64,000 bases of DNA from Arion vulgaris (GCA_020796225.1 CM036756.1:50634363-50698362), one strand, 5' to 3'; numbered from the stretch's first letter, positions 43,800-56,900 are shown. Program-made: numbers and translations. Notes: generated by a model from the letters alone, not told the origin.

Positions 43800-44810
43800 T
43801 TTATAGTTTTGTTACATATATCCTTCATGCATAATTGAGTTATGCTGATTAACTTGTTTGGTATTCCACATTCCTGCATGATACTCCACAAACTAGTCCT
43901 ATGTATACTATCATATAATTTTCTTAAATCCACAAAAATATTATTATTTTTTTTTATATTTTCAATTTACCCAGCTGTTGTCTCAGAGTAAATATTCAGT
44001 CTATGATTAATCAGTTCTGTCTGAAACCTGCTTGGTATCACCTAAGATATCTTGTGCATATATTGTTATTCTATTCAGTATTACAACATTACAGCATATA
44101 ATAATTTGTAGTTCATAAATAATAGTGAGATGCCTTTATAGATTTTACATTTGTTATTGCCCCCTTTCTTGAAAATGGGTAAAAGTAGTGTTTCTTTCCA
44201 TTCATCTGGAAGTTTCTCCGTTCTTCAACTGTACTTTATTATATCATAAATCTCCTTGTTTAATGCCTGAACACCTTATTTTATAAGCTCAACAGCAATT
44301 CTACCCAATCTAGTTGCTTTATTATTTTTTACCTGTTTTATGTCATATATTACTTCATCAGAATCTTGAGCATTTGGTTCACATGTTAGTTTCTTTTCTT
44401 TTAGAAACATGTTCATTAGATTTTCACAATTTAGCAGCTCTATAAAATATTCTTCCATATGTGACATATTTCTTCTTCATTATATATCATGTTCCCACTG
44501 TTATCTTTTATACCATATAAACCTTGTTCATGCCCTTGTTTTATTGCTTAAGTTAAGAAACTTTCGATATTCATTATTTTGGTAATTGTATTGCATTTCT
44601 TTGTCTGTTTTTTGTAGCTTCTTTACATTCAACTCTATATTGTTGTTCATATGTTTTGTTGTTCCAATATTGTCTTGCTGTGTTTTTATTTAAAACTACT
44701 TCCTTGAATCTTTCACGGAACATGTTTTTGTTTTTAATAGTTGCAAATCCTAGGTACTTTTCTGTAGAAGTTTTAATTATATGGCCTTTTTCGTCTTTAC
44801 AGACGGTCAA
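43800..44810 (-). pseudogene. LINE-G (RTE-like) RT fragments
   Basis: Minus strand. The linker reads EVVLNKNTARQYWNNKTYEQ near 44690. RT entry reads EYFIELLNCENLMNMFLKEK near 44440 and IKQVKNNKATRLGRIAVELI near 44310. A motif-A region reads MDLRKLYDSIHRTSLW near 43900. It is heavily decayed and abuts LINE-E at 44811. Confidence 0.75.
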
Positions 44811-47800
44811 TTGGCAAGTGTTTTACTGTGACAACTTCTGAGTTTTCGCTTTTCTCTCTGTCGTTCAGCTCATACATAAGTCTCTTCTCAAAAGACTCTG
44901 CGTCCTGCGCAATCGCTTTCCACACAACTCTGTCATCAGCTAGTTTTTCCCATGTGCTGGGACCTTTAGAAAAGTTTTTCATTGAGGCTTTGCAGACATC
45001 TTTATATCTGAGCAGTGGTCTGCCCTGGTGTCTCTTCCTCTCCGAAAGTTCACAGAACAACATTTGTTTTGGTATGCGGCAAGTTTCCATTCTTCTCACA
45101 TGTCCCAACCATCTTAGTCGTCTACTGCTGATCATGCCCATGATGGAAGACAGTTTTGCACGTTGCAGTACTTCAGAGTTGGTTATCTTGTCGTACCACC
45201 TGATGTTCATAATCTTGCGAGACATCGAAGGATGAAGATGTTAAGTCTCCTCGTGTCTTGAGTAGGCTGTCCATGTTTCTGAGCCATATAGTAAAGAACT
45301 AATTACACAGGCTCGATATATTTGGATCTTCGTCTGCAATGTCAGTTTTGTGTTGTCCCACGCTCGCTTTGATAGTATGCCGAATGTAGTAGCCGCACTC
45401 CCTACACGAGCGTTGATTTCTTCATCAAGAGAAAGGCTGGCAGTGACCGTGGACCCAAGATAGCAGAATTTGTGAACTGGTGTTAGATGGTTGCCATTTA
45501 AAGTGATATTTGATGTGTTACCTCCCTGACATAATACAACTGTTTTGGAGACACTTATTGTCAGCGAAAAGAGGTCCTTGAGAAGAATTTCCGTCGTTTT
45601 GTCTTGGCTCTTAAGCGAGCCAAGTTATAGAGTGAACCATCCGATCTAATGCGGATGCAAACATCACCATCAGCGTCCCTTAAGGCATGGTTCAAAAGGA
45701 CTGCGAAGAAGATGCCAAAGAGAGTGGGGCAAGGACACAGCCCTGCTTGACTCCATTCTTAACCTCGAAACTATCAGATGTGCTGCCATCGAACTGTATG
45801 CTGGCTTTCATGCCCTCATGGAAGGAGACAATCAATTAGTCAGAGTCAGAGAATGCCTTAGTCAGATCCACGAAAGCAATACATAAAGGCTTGCTCTGCT
45901 CTCTGCACTTCTCTTGTAGCTGTCGAAGGGTAAATATCATGTCAGTTGTTGACCGTCCAGCTCTGAATCCACATTGTGACTCTGGAAGAACATGCTCCGC
46001 CAGTTTCTGTAGTCGTTTTGAAAGGACTAGTGCAAAAGCCTTGCCTGTTACACTTAGAAGGGAGATGCCTCTGTAGTTGTTACAATCCCTTATCCCCTCT
46101 GTTTTTATAGTGTCACTATCTTTGCATTTCTCATGTCCTTAGGAAGTGTTCCCTCTCTCCAGCACTGAATAAGGAGATTGTAGAGGTGGAGGTTTTAAAT
46201 CAGGCCTGCACACAAAGAAACCTTATCAAAAGAATAAGAATCTGACAATCAAGGTTCTTCGGACATATAATGCGAAGAAAAGGTTTAGAACATTTGGTGA
46301 CTACAGGTAAAATTCAGGGAAGGAGAGATCGTGGAAGACAGAGGGAGAAGATGTTGGATGGCCTGACATCATGGTTCGACAAAATATCGACGTCAGAACT
46401 GATTACATGCACCAAGCAAAGAGAGTTGTGGAGAGACATGATCAGCCTACGCCGGCAGGCATGGCACTTGATTGATTGATTGAGAGGTGGGGCAGGAGGA
46501 CATCCCTATTGTATTTGAGGATTTCTGCAGGAATGTTGTCTAGTCCTGATGCCTTGCCATTTGAAAGTTTGTTGAAAGTTCCAGCTCTTTGAGTTCGGTA
46601 TCCAGCTCGGTTAGGTCATGATGTTTCGGTATGATCTGATCGAGGGCTGGGTGTGCTGGTTTCTCCACAGAGTAAAGATTTGAATAGTGTTCCACCCATC
46701 TTTCGAGCTGTTTGGTCATATCTGTTATTGGCTCACCTGTTTCCGATCTTAGTGGTGCAATTTTTGTTATGTTTGGTCCCAGAGCTACTCTGATATTTTC
46801 GTACATTACCTTTGTGTTGCCCATATCTGCAGCATTTTGTATTGCAGAACATAGATTTGACCAGTATTCATTTGCACACCTCCTTGACTCTCGTTGCAAT
46901 ACTGATTTTGTGTGCTGAGGATGGTCCTTGGAACTTTGCGAGGGTTTCTTTTTGTGATTTATTAGGGCTCTTTTCTTTTCCTCAAGTAGAGGGCTTAGGG
47001 TTGTTTCATTTTGTTCTGCCCAGTCTTTGTTGGAGAATTTCTTGGTGCCAAAGGAGTCAATGGCACAGTCATATATGTTAGATTTTAGAATGTTCCACTT
47101 TTCGTCTACGCTACATTCTCCCATTTCATTCTCACACAGAGCAGTAAACGCCTTTCTGAAAGTCTTCCTATTCTCTGTCATCCCCATTTTGGTGATGCTA
47201 ACTTTGGGTTTGGGTGATCTTCTTGTTGAATGGGTTTTCCTTAGAAGTATTGTGACTTTGCTGATAACTAGTGCATGATCTGTATCACAGTCCACGCTGT
47301 GGAAAGTACGTGTGATTTTCACTGTGTTGAGGTGTATGCGTGTGAGTACAAAATCAAGCTGATGCCAGTGACCTGATCTTGGGTGGCACCATGACACCCT
47401 GTGTCTGTGTTTGACAGCAAAAACGTATTTGTCACACACATGTTGTTTTGGAAGCAGAATTCAAGCAGTCTTTGACCATTATCGTTGATATTTCCAATGC
47501 CATGATGACCCAGGCATACTGGCCATGACTGGTGATCAGATCCTATGCGTGCATTTAAGTCACCCAATATAAACAGTTGCTCATCTACTGGAAATGAATT
47601 AACGACATTCTGTAATGAGTCATAAAACCTGTCTTTATCTTCTGCAGACGCTGCTAGGGTTGTGCGTAGACACATATGATGTTTAGGAGTCCACCTTTTA
47701 CGTTGAGTCGTAGTGATATTACTTGCTCTGATGCAGCTACTGGTATATGAATAGCTTTCACAAGTCTGTTGTGCACAGCAAAGCAGACTCCATACAGTCT

Positions 47801-48440
47801 AGATTGATTTGTGCTTAGGCCCTGCCAGAAGAATGTGTAATTCTTTTCTTTTACTGAGCCACAATCTGAGAGCCTGGTTTCCTGTAGTGCAGCTATGTCT
47901 ACCTGCAGTCTCTCAAGTTCTCTGTCTATGACAGCTGTTTTTCTGATGTCTTTTGTTTTCGTCGGGTCTAGGTTGACAAGTCCGGGACACATGGTCCTTA
48001 CGTTCCATGTGCCAAACCTAAGAGGTTTATTTGTCTTGTTTCTATGTAACTGTTGCTTTCCGTGTTGTGCCTGAGCCAAAAGCAAAGATGAAGTGTCATC
48101 TCTCTTTGTGCCTAGCATGGGCAGCTGATATGGAGAATGTGCCTTGCCCATTTTGCACAAACCCTCTCTCTACCCTACTGTTTTATCCAAAGGAAAGACA
48201 AAGTCTATACGTTTGGAATCCAGTAGGGTTTGCAGGAGATGCCAGCGGATGGCAAGGAATACACACTTAACCATCAACTGCCTTAGGGTCCCTCTCTCCG
48301 GATTTGTGGTCAAGGTTTACTCCTCTAGCCCTCTGCATTACCGTGCTGACCCACAAGGCAGTGGGGATTTATGATCAAGGTTTACTCCCCTAGCCTTTGG
48401 CTCTCCCGAGCCCCTCTCCACAAGGCAGTGGGTGTAGTTT
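44811..48440 (-). mobile_element. LINE-E, near full-length RTE-like element
   Basis: The minus strand reads 5' to 3' from 48440. A leader contains the hairpin GGCTC-GGGA-GAGCC (48399-48412). An AP-endonuclease follows (LRFGTWNVRTMCPG near 48020; IAALQETRLSDCGS near 47890; a GDLNARIGSDH step near 47540). RT text includes QCGFRAGRSTTDMIF near 45950, CIAFVDLTKAF near 45870 and GVKQGCVLAPTLFGIFF near 45740. Then come thumb and C-terminus (RRLRWLGHVRRMETCRIPKQ near 45090). Motif C (FADD) appears deleted near 45590. LINE-F is nested at 46190-46482. Frameshifts abound. Confidence 0.88.
46190..46482 (+). mobile_element. LINE-F 3' fragment nested in LINE-E
   Basis: Plus strand. It reads FGHIMRRKGLEHLVTTGK near 46258, then RDRGRQREKMLDGLTSWF, and ends at LID followed by a TTGA repeat (TTGATTGATTGATTG at 46469-46483). 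A short duplication, AGAGGTGG, lies at 46182-46189 and 46483-46490. This is the C-terminus of an RTE-like LINE. Confidence 0.8.
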
Positions 48441-48479
48441 TAATTACATTCAGGTGTGATATATGTCCATATTTGATCA

Positions 48480-49090
48480 ACCTTCTCCTGATATCATTCT
48501 TGAAGTCCCAATTTTCATTTTTATTTCTTTTTCATAATTATTGGTGATCTCTTTTGTTTTTAATAGTTCTCTGTTATATGCTTGATATGATATGTGTCAA
48601 GTAGTAGCATGTTCCTGGGGTACATCGCTTTCATCACAGCCCACCGGAAAAGCTCTTTGTCTTTGCAAGTTCTCCCGCCTATTCTAGCATAATGTTCAAG
48701 GGTTCTTTGATGTACTGCTGTCACTTTCGTCGTCCCCTGCCTTATATTCCAGGAACCATACCTCCTATTACCATTCTCTCCAAATCACGTAGCCAAAATA
48801 TTTTCTCTTCCGGGACATGATGTTATTTATGAGCCAGTGCTCCTGGATATGCAGGTCTTGTGGGATGTCTTTGTTTTTTCTTTTCTCTGTCCAGGATGTT
48901 CTAAGAACTTTCTGTAACACCTTGTTTCAAAAGTTTCAATTTTGTTCTTTAATGTTAGTGTTATGGTCCACGATTCGCATCCATATGTTGCCACAGGGAA
49001 TATGCATGTTCTTAGAAGTCTTACTTTTGTTTCTTTGCTTGTGTCATGCCATAGTTTCTTTATGCTGACCACCCTCTGTAAAACCATGGC
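48480..49090 (-). pseudogene. RTE-C-like C-terminal fragment
   Basis: The minus-strand frame 48827-49087 reads SIKKLWHDTSKETKVRLLRT, then CIFPVATYGCESWTITLTLK, then ETFETRCYRKFLE. This matches the thumb of RTE-C at 28860-29030. Downstream text is frameshifted. Confidence 0.82.
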
Positions 49091-49214
49091 TAGTCTATGA
49101 CATGTGTATCTTATTGTAAAAGGATCTCTTGGGTTGTAACTTCAGTTTTGCACCCTTCAGAAAGCAGTCACTATGACACTTTGCTTCTCTATAACTTCTG
49201 GTCTGTTGTGTGAC

Positions 49215-49498
49215 TGTTAATCTTATCTTATCTTATCTTAACCACATTTGCCGTGAAGTGTCGTGGGGAGAATTAGTTTTCTATCTTGTGCCAGGTGTAT
49301 TGCGCTTGACTTTGTCAGTCCATGCTTTCGCAGGGACTCTGAGATGTTATCTATCCATCCATGTTCTTGGCCAATTTCATGCTTCATGCTCTACACCCTG
49401 ATTGTTGATTATTGTAGGCATGTGATGGTAGTAAATGTGGTTCCATTCTCATTAGATGGTCGAATTATATTTTAGCATATAATTTCCCAACATGACTT
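49215..49498 (-). mobile_element. LINE-J 3' end
   Basis: The minus strand starts with RT text continuing from 49884 (LLSHVGKLYAKIIFDHLM near 49490). It then jumps, by internal deletion, to a C-terminus (RKHGLTKSSAIHLAQDR near 49300). It ends in an AAGAT repeat (TCTTATCTTATCTTATCTTA at about 49221-49240 on plus). Confidence 0.8.
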
Positions 49499-49509
49499 AA
49501 TAATGATAT

Positions 49510-49872
49510 CTCTCTCTTTAGCCTGTTACGCCCTGGCGTTTAGGCAGCAACAAACGTACACCATTCTTCCCTGTTCATGGCCTTCCTCTGTATTGTGTTC
49601 CAGCTATGATTCATTTCCTTCAGCTCTTGCTCTATCGTTCTCCTCCAGGTCGTCTTGGGTCTTCCACGCTTCGCCTACCCTCTGGAGTCCATCTCAGTGC
49701 AGTTTTCGTGTCGGAGCCAGTCTCCATGCGCATCACATGTCCAATCCATCTCCAGCTTCGGATGATAGTGCCCATATTCTCTTGTTGGCATCGTGCAAGC
49801 AATTCTTGATTCGAGATAATAGTCGGCCAGTACACGCGTAAGATTTTTCGCAGACAAAAAAAAAAAAAAAAA
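49510..49872 (+). mobile_element. Retroposed antisense LINE fragment with poly(A)
   Basis: A 363-bp insertion ends in about 23 A on the plus strand (49857-49874) and is flanked by AATAATGATAT at 49499-49509 and 49873-49883. The coding text it carries is on the minus strand: IIRSWRWIGHVMRMETGSDT and KTALRWTPEGRRS, the C-terminus of a LINE-D-like element. The retroposed RNA therefore ran antisense to that LINE. It splits LINE-J exactly within the RGISLL box of the RT. Confidence 0.85.
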
Positions 49873-49883
49873 AATAATGATAT

Positions 49884-51350
49884 GCCTCTGTTTATATTGC
49901 ATTCTCTTTTGTTGCCCTTTTTTTCCATATTGGTATTATGATGGCTTTCTGCCAATCTTTGGGGACTTCTCTTTCTGTCCAAGCTGACTTGAAGATTCTA
50001 TGTATCCATTTTATTTCTGTTTCTCCGCTTGCCTTGATTCCTTCATTAGTTATACCGTCTATGCCTGCTGTCTTGTGACGTGAATTCTTCTTCACAACTG
50101 CTTCTATTTCTTGGATGAGTATATTTGGTTCTTCTATGCTTGTGTTATTTTAAAATCTATTCTCAATTGATGTTGGTGGTTGGTTAAGTAGTTCTTGGAA
50201 ATATTCTTCCCATCTGTTCTTCCTTCCGTTTGTATTAAATATCGGTGTACCGTTTTTATCATTAATAATGTCAGTGGGGTTGAACCTTTCGTCTCTTATC
50301 CTCATGGAATTGACACTTTTGAAAAATTTTCGTGGCTGTTCTTTGCATAGTAATAACAGTTGTTCTCCGTATTTTTCCCACGATTCTGTCTTTGATATTT
50401 TGATTACTTGTTTACTATGTCTTCTCGTTGTTCTGTATGCTGTGTAATCATCTTGGCTTTTGGATTTTATCCATTTTTGAAACATTTCTTCTTTGCTTTT
50501 ATTGATTCTTTGACTTCGTTGTTCCACCATGCAGTTTTATGTTTGAATTTCTGTCTTAACTGTTTTTTGCCCCATAGTGTGTTTAATGTTTTCATCATTG
50601 CTGTTTTAAATGTTTCCCATTCTTGATGTACATTGCTTATACTTGATGGTAGCGCTGTAAAAATATTTGTCATCATGTTGTTCATATCGTTTTTATGTCC
50701 TCTTCCTCTCATTTTTTCAAGTTGGTGACGAAAATTTGATTTCTCTTTCTCTGTTTAGTTCCTTTGGCCTTGAATTGTGTTGGTATGACTGGTCTGTCAT
50801 CTGTGTCTATATCTATATTTGGTATGGTTTTTGCATCTATTATATTCCTCTTTTATCTTTGTCTAACAAGTATATAGTCGATTTGAGATGACTGTTCTAT
50901 GTTGTTCCACTTGTACCATGTTTGTGTATGGCTTCTTCAATGCTGGAATAGTATGTTTGTTATGATCAGGTCGTGTTCGTAGCATAGTTTGATAATTTCT
51001 TCTCCGTTGTTGTTTCGTTCTGCTTCGGTGTCGCTGAAATTTCCTAGGCATGTCTCGTGTCGTCTTTTGTTTCCGACTCTTCCGTTGAAGTCTCCCATTT
51101 TTATCGTTAATCTCTTTTCTTTATGACGTCTCTCATCTTTATCGTTAATCTCTTTTCTTTATTAACACATAGTCTATTTGATTCTGGTTATTCTTATCGA
51201 ATGACTCTTACATTTGCTTGTGTATGTCTTTTCTTTGGAATTTGGTGCTGCTTATCTGCATTTCTTTGACTATTTTGATTACTCTCCATCCATTATCTTT
51301 TGAAATTGCATGCAGGCTTTTCATTCCTGTAATGTGCTTATAACTGTGTT
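49884..51350 (-). mobile_element. LINE-J, endonuclease and RT N-terminal part
   Basis: Minus strand, from 51100. The endonuclease remnant reads GNFSDTEAERNNNGEEI (shifted) and a QIDYILVRQ step near 50870. The linker reads KHKTAWWNNEVKESIKAKKK near 50510, followed by RKFFKSVNSMRIRDERFNPT near 50290. RT entry reads KTAGIDGITNEGIKASGETE near 50060 and KDWQKAIIIPIWKK near 49930. It is RTE-like and interrupted by the antisense retroposon. Confidence 0.85.
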
Positions 51351-51362
51351 GAAATCTCCTCA

Positions 51363-51960
51363 TCATCAAGGTGCGTATCCTTTATAGGACGTTGCTCTCT
51401 TTGCAGCACATCTGAAATTCACTGTCTCTTGCCAGTTCACCCACTTCTGCCGATGGTCATGTTCATGATTTCTTTAATATCTTGTAGCCATCTTCTTCTT
51501 GGTCTGCCTCTGCGTCTTGGAACCCTGCCCTCTAGTATTGTTCTTTCCAGGCCATCGTGATGCTTGATGTGACCAAAGTATGTAATTTTTCTGTATAGTA
51601 TGTTGTTTATCAGCAAATTCTCTTTAACGTTTAGTTCTTTCCGGACATCAGTGTTCTTTCCTTTTTCTGTCCATGGTATTCGTAGGATCTTTCTGTAGCA
51701 TTTAGTTTCAAGGACTGGATTTTCGTTCTTAATTTTTATGTAATAGTCCATGATTCACAACCATAAGTAGCTGCTGGGAAATTGCATGCTCTCAATATTT
51801 TTAATTTTAGTATTTTGCAGGTGCTTTGCCACATGTTCTTCATTGTGTTTAACTTCTTGATTGCTATTGTCAATCTTGAGAACTCTTTGGAGCAGTCACC
51901 GTTATTGTTAATTATTGAGCCCAGATATTCGTAGCTCTCACACATTGGAGTTCTTCATTG
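51363..51960 (-). mobile_element. RTE-C 3' fragment, minus copy
   Basis: Frames read ESYEYLGSIINNNGDCSKEF near 51930, KILRACNFPAATYGCESW near 51800, KCYRKILRIPWTEKGKNT near 51690 and RRRGRPRRRWLQDI near 51500. It ends in the GATGAT tail complement (CTCATCATCAAGGTG at about 51360). It matches 28740-29230 and 29969-30075. Confidence 0.9.
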
Positions 51961-52220
51961 TTTACTAGTAAAATCAATATATCCTTTTTTTTGTGTGTTT
52001 TATCTATCACATCTACAAGTTTGTTATAAAAATCCTCCCTAACTTATTCTGTACTACACATCCCTTGAATGTAAATATGGCTTATCGCATGGACAACGCA
52101 TCACTCAGATGATGTGTACTATTTTGTTGTTTTTCAATTACTTTTTGTTCTGATTCGACTTTTATATTAACCGGAAACAACTTAAAAGTGATGTGTAAAC
52201 GATAACAAATATATATCATC
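51961..52220. other. MSH3 intron, no feature seen
   Basis: AT-rich spacer between RTE-C and repeat K with no recognised content. Confidence 0.45.
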
Positions 52221-52229
52221 ATGCGGGTC

Positions 52230-53840
52230 AAAGGCGATAGGACAACCCCGCTTTAGGATTAGTGAGCTGGCACTAATCAAGATCCTACCCCACCTCCACA
52301 TGGTGACCCTGGTAACAGACAGTGGTTCCGTTCTGGCTAAGTGGGTAGGGACCGAGGGAGAGCTACAGGTAGTGGTAGTAGTGCAAGCATGGAAAAGCAA
52401 TGCAGGTCCATAAATCCATGAACAAAATGCATGCATCTCCTGGCCGATGTCCGATGAAAACAATTTGCCCAAATAATAGGAGAAACGTATGAAAACAGCA
52501 GTGTACGAGTCATCTGCAAACTAATGCTAACTCCCCCGGAGTAAATGACCGAACCAAAAGTGCCACCTACGGGTCGAGTCCATAAGCACGAAGTGTAACA
52601 AGTCAACGGTCGCACCACAGTTATCAGCTTCCCGGCCAATGGGAAGGACCATACTAATGAATATGGAGGGATGAGAGGTGCATCCAGAGTAGAGACGTGG
52701 GCGCTCGTGTCATGGCAGTCTCGAGCATGGTAAACGTGCACGGTGAGAAACTCGTTAAACACGGTGGGGCAGGCACCAAAGTGGAGCGAACATGCATACG
52801 GACGATACACAGGTGAGCCCAAAGGCGGGCATACACCCAAGGTGCTGATGAAGGAGCGACGGGAAGGCGTGGCAAACGTAGAGGTGAGTGGACCACCCAA
52901 ATGAGCAGGAAAACTGGAAAGCCCAGCAGAGGCTTGAATCCAGTGCAAATCAAAGGTCTCGGCAAGTGTCTCTGAAAATACTGTAATTTATCGTGACGAC
53001 ACATGGGAAGATTGCGGTAAACTCCGTACAAGAGACCAAGCACAGATAGAGCTATTGGGTAAAGTTGGCATAGCATAAATACAAAAGTTGCGTTTTAGCA
53101 TCTAACGAAACTGCCTTGCCTGAGACAGGGTTCTGTTGTTCTCACAATTAACATCCCCAGGGCGGGTGATGATTGGCGAGTGCAAAATCTAAGTTGCACT
53201 GATAGCGCCTAATGAAACGACCCTATACATTATTTTGTGAGTGGCCCCAGTCCAGTGTTTCTCGGAGTCTGGGAAAATGCAGAGTAGCAACTGCAAATTG
53301 CCAAGTGCCGACACATGCCTCGAAAAAAGCTGAGAATGTCCCTACTCCGGAATAAACTCAACGTGGTCAGTAAAGTAAGAGACGTAGGGGTGAGTGGACC
53401 ACCCAAATGCGCAGAAAAACTGAAAAGCCAGGCAGAGGCTTGAATCCAGCATGCGTTTCCGCTACAGGGAACTACTACTGCCTTGTAGTTTGATTGGGGA
53501 CAATCAAAGTCTAGCGGAGCAAACCGTACACAAAACTGGACAGCAGGAAAACCAAGTAGTCCACAAAAAGAGTGGTTACCTGGGCAGATGACGCTCAACA
53601 ACCTGGGAGGGCAGGTTGTCTAGGGGTCATTACCCTAAAAGAAAATAGCAACCTGCCACCTTGCAGGTCGGCTGGGGACAGCCAAAGGCTAACGGAAAGC
53701 ACACCCAGTAAACGCTGGTTGAAATCTGACACGTCGCCAAAGGACAAGCACTAGAGTTCCAAATGGTACTGAAGATCTGAACATAGCATACCCATGCTAA
53801 GGCTGCATGGACCAAATTTTCTCATGAATATGTTTAATAA
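52230..53840 (+). repeat. Repeat K, long copy, upstream of LINE-B1
   Basis: This GC-rich repeat is in two related blocks. 52230-53000 and 53390-53840 both carry the GAGTGGACCACCCAAATG and AGGCTTGAATCCAG text. The second block carries two hairpins, GATTG-GGGA-CAATC at 53492-53505 and GGCTG-GGGA-CAGCC at 53670-53683. It lies directly upstream, in the same orientation, of the LINE-B1 endonuclease at 53992, so it probably is the 5' region of that LINE group. ORFs on either strand are not shared between copies. Confidence 0.7.
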
Positions 53841-53991
53841 TTTAGAATCTCGACATGGTGCTTGCCTGTGGAGATCAATCAGGCAGGACGAGGCGTCCCC
53901 ATGCCTCGAAGGGCCCACTTTTGCTACCGACCGTCCCTGTCCCCCGAATTGGTAAATCAGCGACCGCGGCCCATGGGTTAAAACTACTGGT

Positions 53992-56900
53992 TTGATGCTG
54001 CCGAAAACTGGCCAAAGACGATTAGACGTTGTGCAGTGGAATGCCAAAAGTCTCCATCACAAAAGACAAACACTTGCACAAAGACTTGCAGAAGAAAAGA
54101 TTGATGTAGCGTGCATACAAGAGACACACCTAAATGCCAACACAGGTTCTGAATCAGAGGTTATAAAACCTTCAGATTAGATCGAGAGGGGCACAAAGGT
54201 GGAGTTCCCACACTGGTACGAAACGGCATTCGAGCGAAACAAATAGATGTGACGTCGGGCAGAGATCATAGGCATCCTCATCACATGTGACGAAGTACAG
54301 ATTCTTCTGTGCAACCTATACTGCCCAAGTGATATCTCGCTAATACTTGAGGTGATGACAATATCTAACACAGCATGCATGGTAGTAGGTAATTTCAATA
54401 GCCACTCAGAAAGGTGGGGGCTACCAAGAAACTAACATCAGAGGCGATGAAGTCGAGGACTGGGAGATAGAGAACAACCTGTTCCTTATCAATGCCCCAG
54501 ACGATCCGCCAACCTTCTACTCAAGAAGGTGGCATATGACTAGCACCCCTTATCTAGCGTTCGCAACGAGTGGCCTCTCCACAAAAACCGAACGAACGGT
54601 CACTAAGCAACTCGGAGATAGCGACCATAGGCCCGCTAAACTACAAGTGGATCTCCACTTTGTACCGGAGCCAAAAATGTGGTTCCCCTGGTAACTACGA
54701 AAAAGCCAACTGGAAAAAAAAATATGCGGTACTGTCAGACACCAATGTTGAACAACTCAGCATGCATGAAAATAAACACATGTGATCCTTCACAAAAGAA
54801 CTCTCGGAAGCAATCCTAAAAGTGGCACGGGAGACCATCCTCAGAGGCGCACAGAAGGATTACAAGCCCTTCTGGACAGCAGAGACCCAAAAGCTTGAAG
54901 TCGACCTTGATCTGGCAAGGAGAGAGACAGAAGAGGTCCAAACAATAATATAGAATACAGCTTACAAGGCTGCAGTGGCCAAATACAAACGAGAAGTCAA
55001 AAGGCTGGCAAGACAGAGTTAGCTAGAAAAGACGGAATCCCTGAACCTCGATAGGGACGGCCACAAATTGTGGAAGCTCGCAAAAGCCCTAAGCGATGAA
55101 AACACCAGTTGACCCCCAATAGTTCTGGAACACAATAAAAAGATGTGCTCGGGGAGAGAGGCAGCAGCGAATGTCTTAATAAAAAGGTATGCCAACATCA
55201 GCAGAGTGAACATTCCCAAAGCCAAAAGAGACGCAACAAAGAGAAAAATCAAGGATGGTTTCCAAGAGAAAAAGCAGAAACTGGCAGTCTTGGTTGACAT
55301 GGAGAAAACGTTCAACACTGTCTGGAAAAAAGGACTAAAACTCAAACTCCTGAGCCTCGGAATAAAGGGGCTAATGTACGAATAGCTAGACTGATACCTA
55401 GAGAACAGAACAGCAAGGGTTCAAGTTCAGGGACAAACAATCGTGAAGGCCAAGCTAGGGGAAGGAGTTCCCCAGGGAGGAGTGCTGTCACCAACTCTCT
55501 TCCTGATCTTTGTCAACGACATAGCTACATTAATACCACATTGAGTACACTCAGCTATGTATGCCGATGATCTGGCAATCTAAACGAGGGAGGATTCAGT
55601 GCCCATAGCAACGAAACATTTGCAAGACACGCTTACCAAACTGGAAACCTAGACAGAAAAGTGGTGCCTGAGCATTAATGCTTCTAAGACCACCTACACT
55701 GTGTTCTCGCTGAACAACCAGATCCCTCGTGGGGCTTAAAATAAATGGGCACGATCTTCCAGAAGATAAAAACCCAACATATCTGGGAGTCACACTAGAT
55801 CGAAGGCTCACATGGTGCTCCCAGATAGACAAAGCCACCATAAAAGCAAGACAGAGGCTTGGTATGATGAGGAAACTTGCAGGCTCCACATGGGAGCAAA
55901 CAGCAAAATCCTCAATAAACTCTACTCCGGACGAGTGCGTCCTGTCCTAGAGTACGGCATTGCAGCTTAGGGTACTGCATTCAAAAAGCAATTCGCCAAA
56001 GTGAGTAATGTCCAAAACTGTGCTGCACGCATCATCACTGGGGTAATGAAGTCCCACGCTCATCACGGCGCTAGAAACAATCACAGGCCTCCAACCAGTG
56101 ATAGATCGTAGAAACAAAAAGGTTACCCAACTAGCGGAGAAACTAAAAAAAATGAACGGATTAGGAAGGGGCAGGTTAAAGAGAGCCAGCTTTGCAAAAA
56201 GAGTCAAAGCACTGATCCAGGACAACCCAGTCCTAGCCAATTGCAAATCCAAACTCATACCAGCAAATGATACGAATCCACTCTGGGAGACCAAGATGCC
56301 AGAGTTAAGAGAATCAATACCGGGCATACAAACAAAAGGGCCGCAAGCAAACTGCGAAAGGAGAGCGATTGCGGAAGAATTCATAGCGACAGAGTATCCT
56401 GAGATAGTGTGGACACACGTCTACACAGACAGATCGGCAAAGAATACGATTAGCGATGGCGGAGGAGGAATAGTGCTTAAATTCCCATGAAAGGTGAAGG
56501 TCACGAAGTCAATTGCCACAGGTAAGTACTCAAACAACTACCGGGCAGAGACAGAGATACTAAGAATAGCTGCTGAAATGACCCTAGAGAGAAGCAGCGC
56601 ATAAGAAAGTGGTGTTTTTCATGGACGCCCATTCGGTCGTCACAGTGCTCAAAAGCTCAAACGGCACAGAGTTAAATGAGCTGAAAACAATCCTCGGAGT
56701 ACTAACAAACTCATTCAAACGCACGGTCATACAGTGGATACCATCACACTGCAATATAAGCGGCAACGAGGAGACAAACAAACTGGCGAAGGCAGGAGGG
56801 GGACTGCCGTAGACTGGTTACGAAATGAGCTATGAGGAGGCTGAAACAACCATCGGATGTCGATATAGAGAAAAGTGGTTGCATGACCACCCTCAATATA

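Noticed and set aside
52337..53076. 203-aa and 140-aa minus-strand open frames
   Set aside because: They are antisense to repeat K and LINE-B1, not conserved in the other copies, and without domain similarity.
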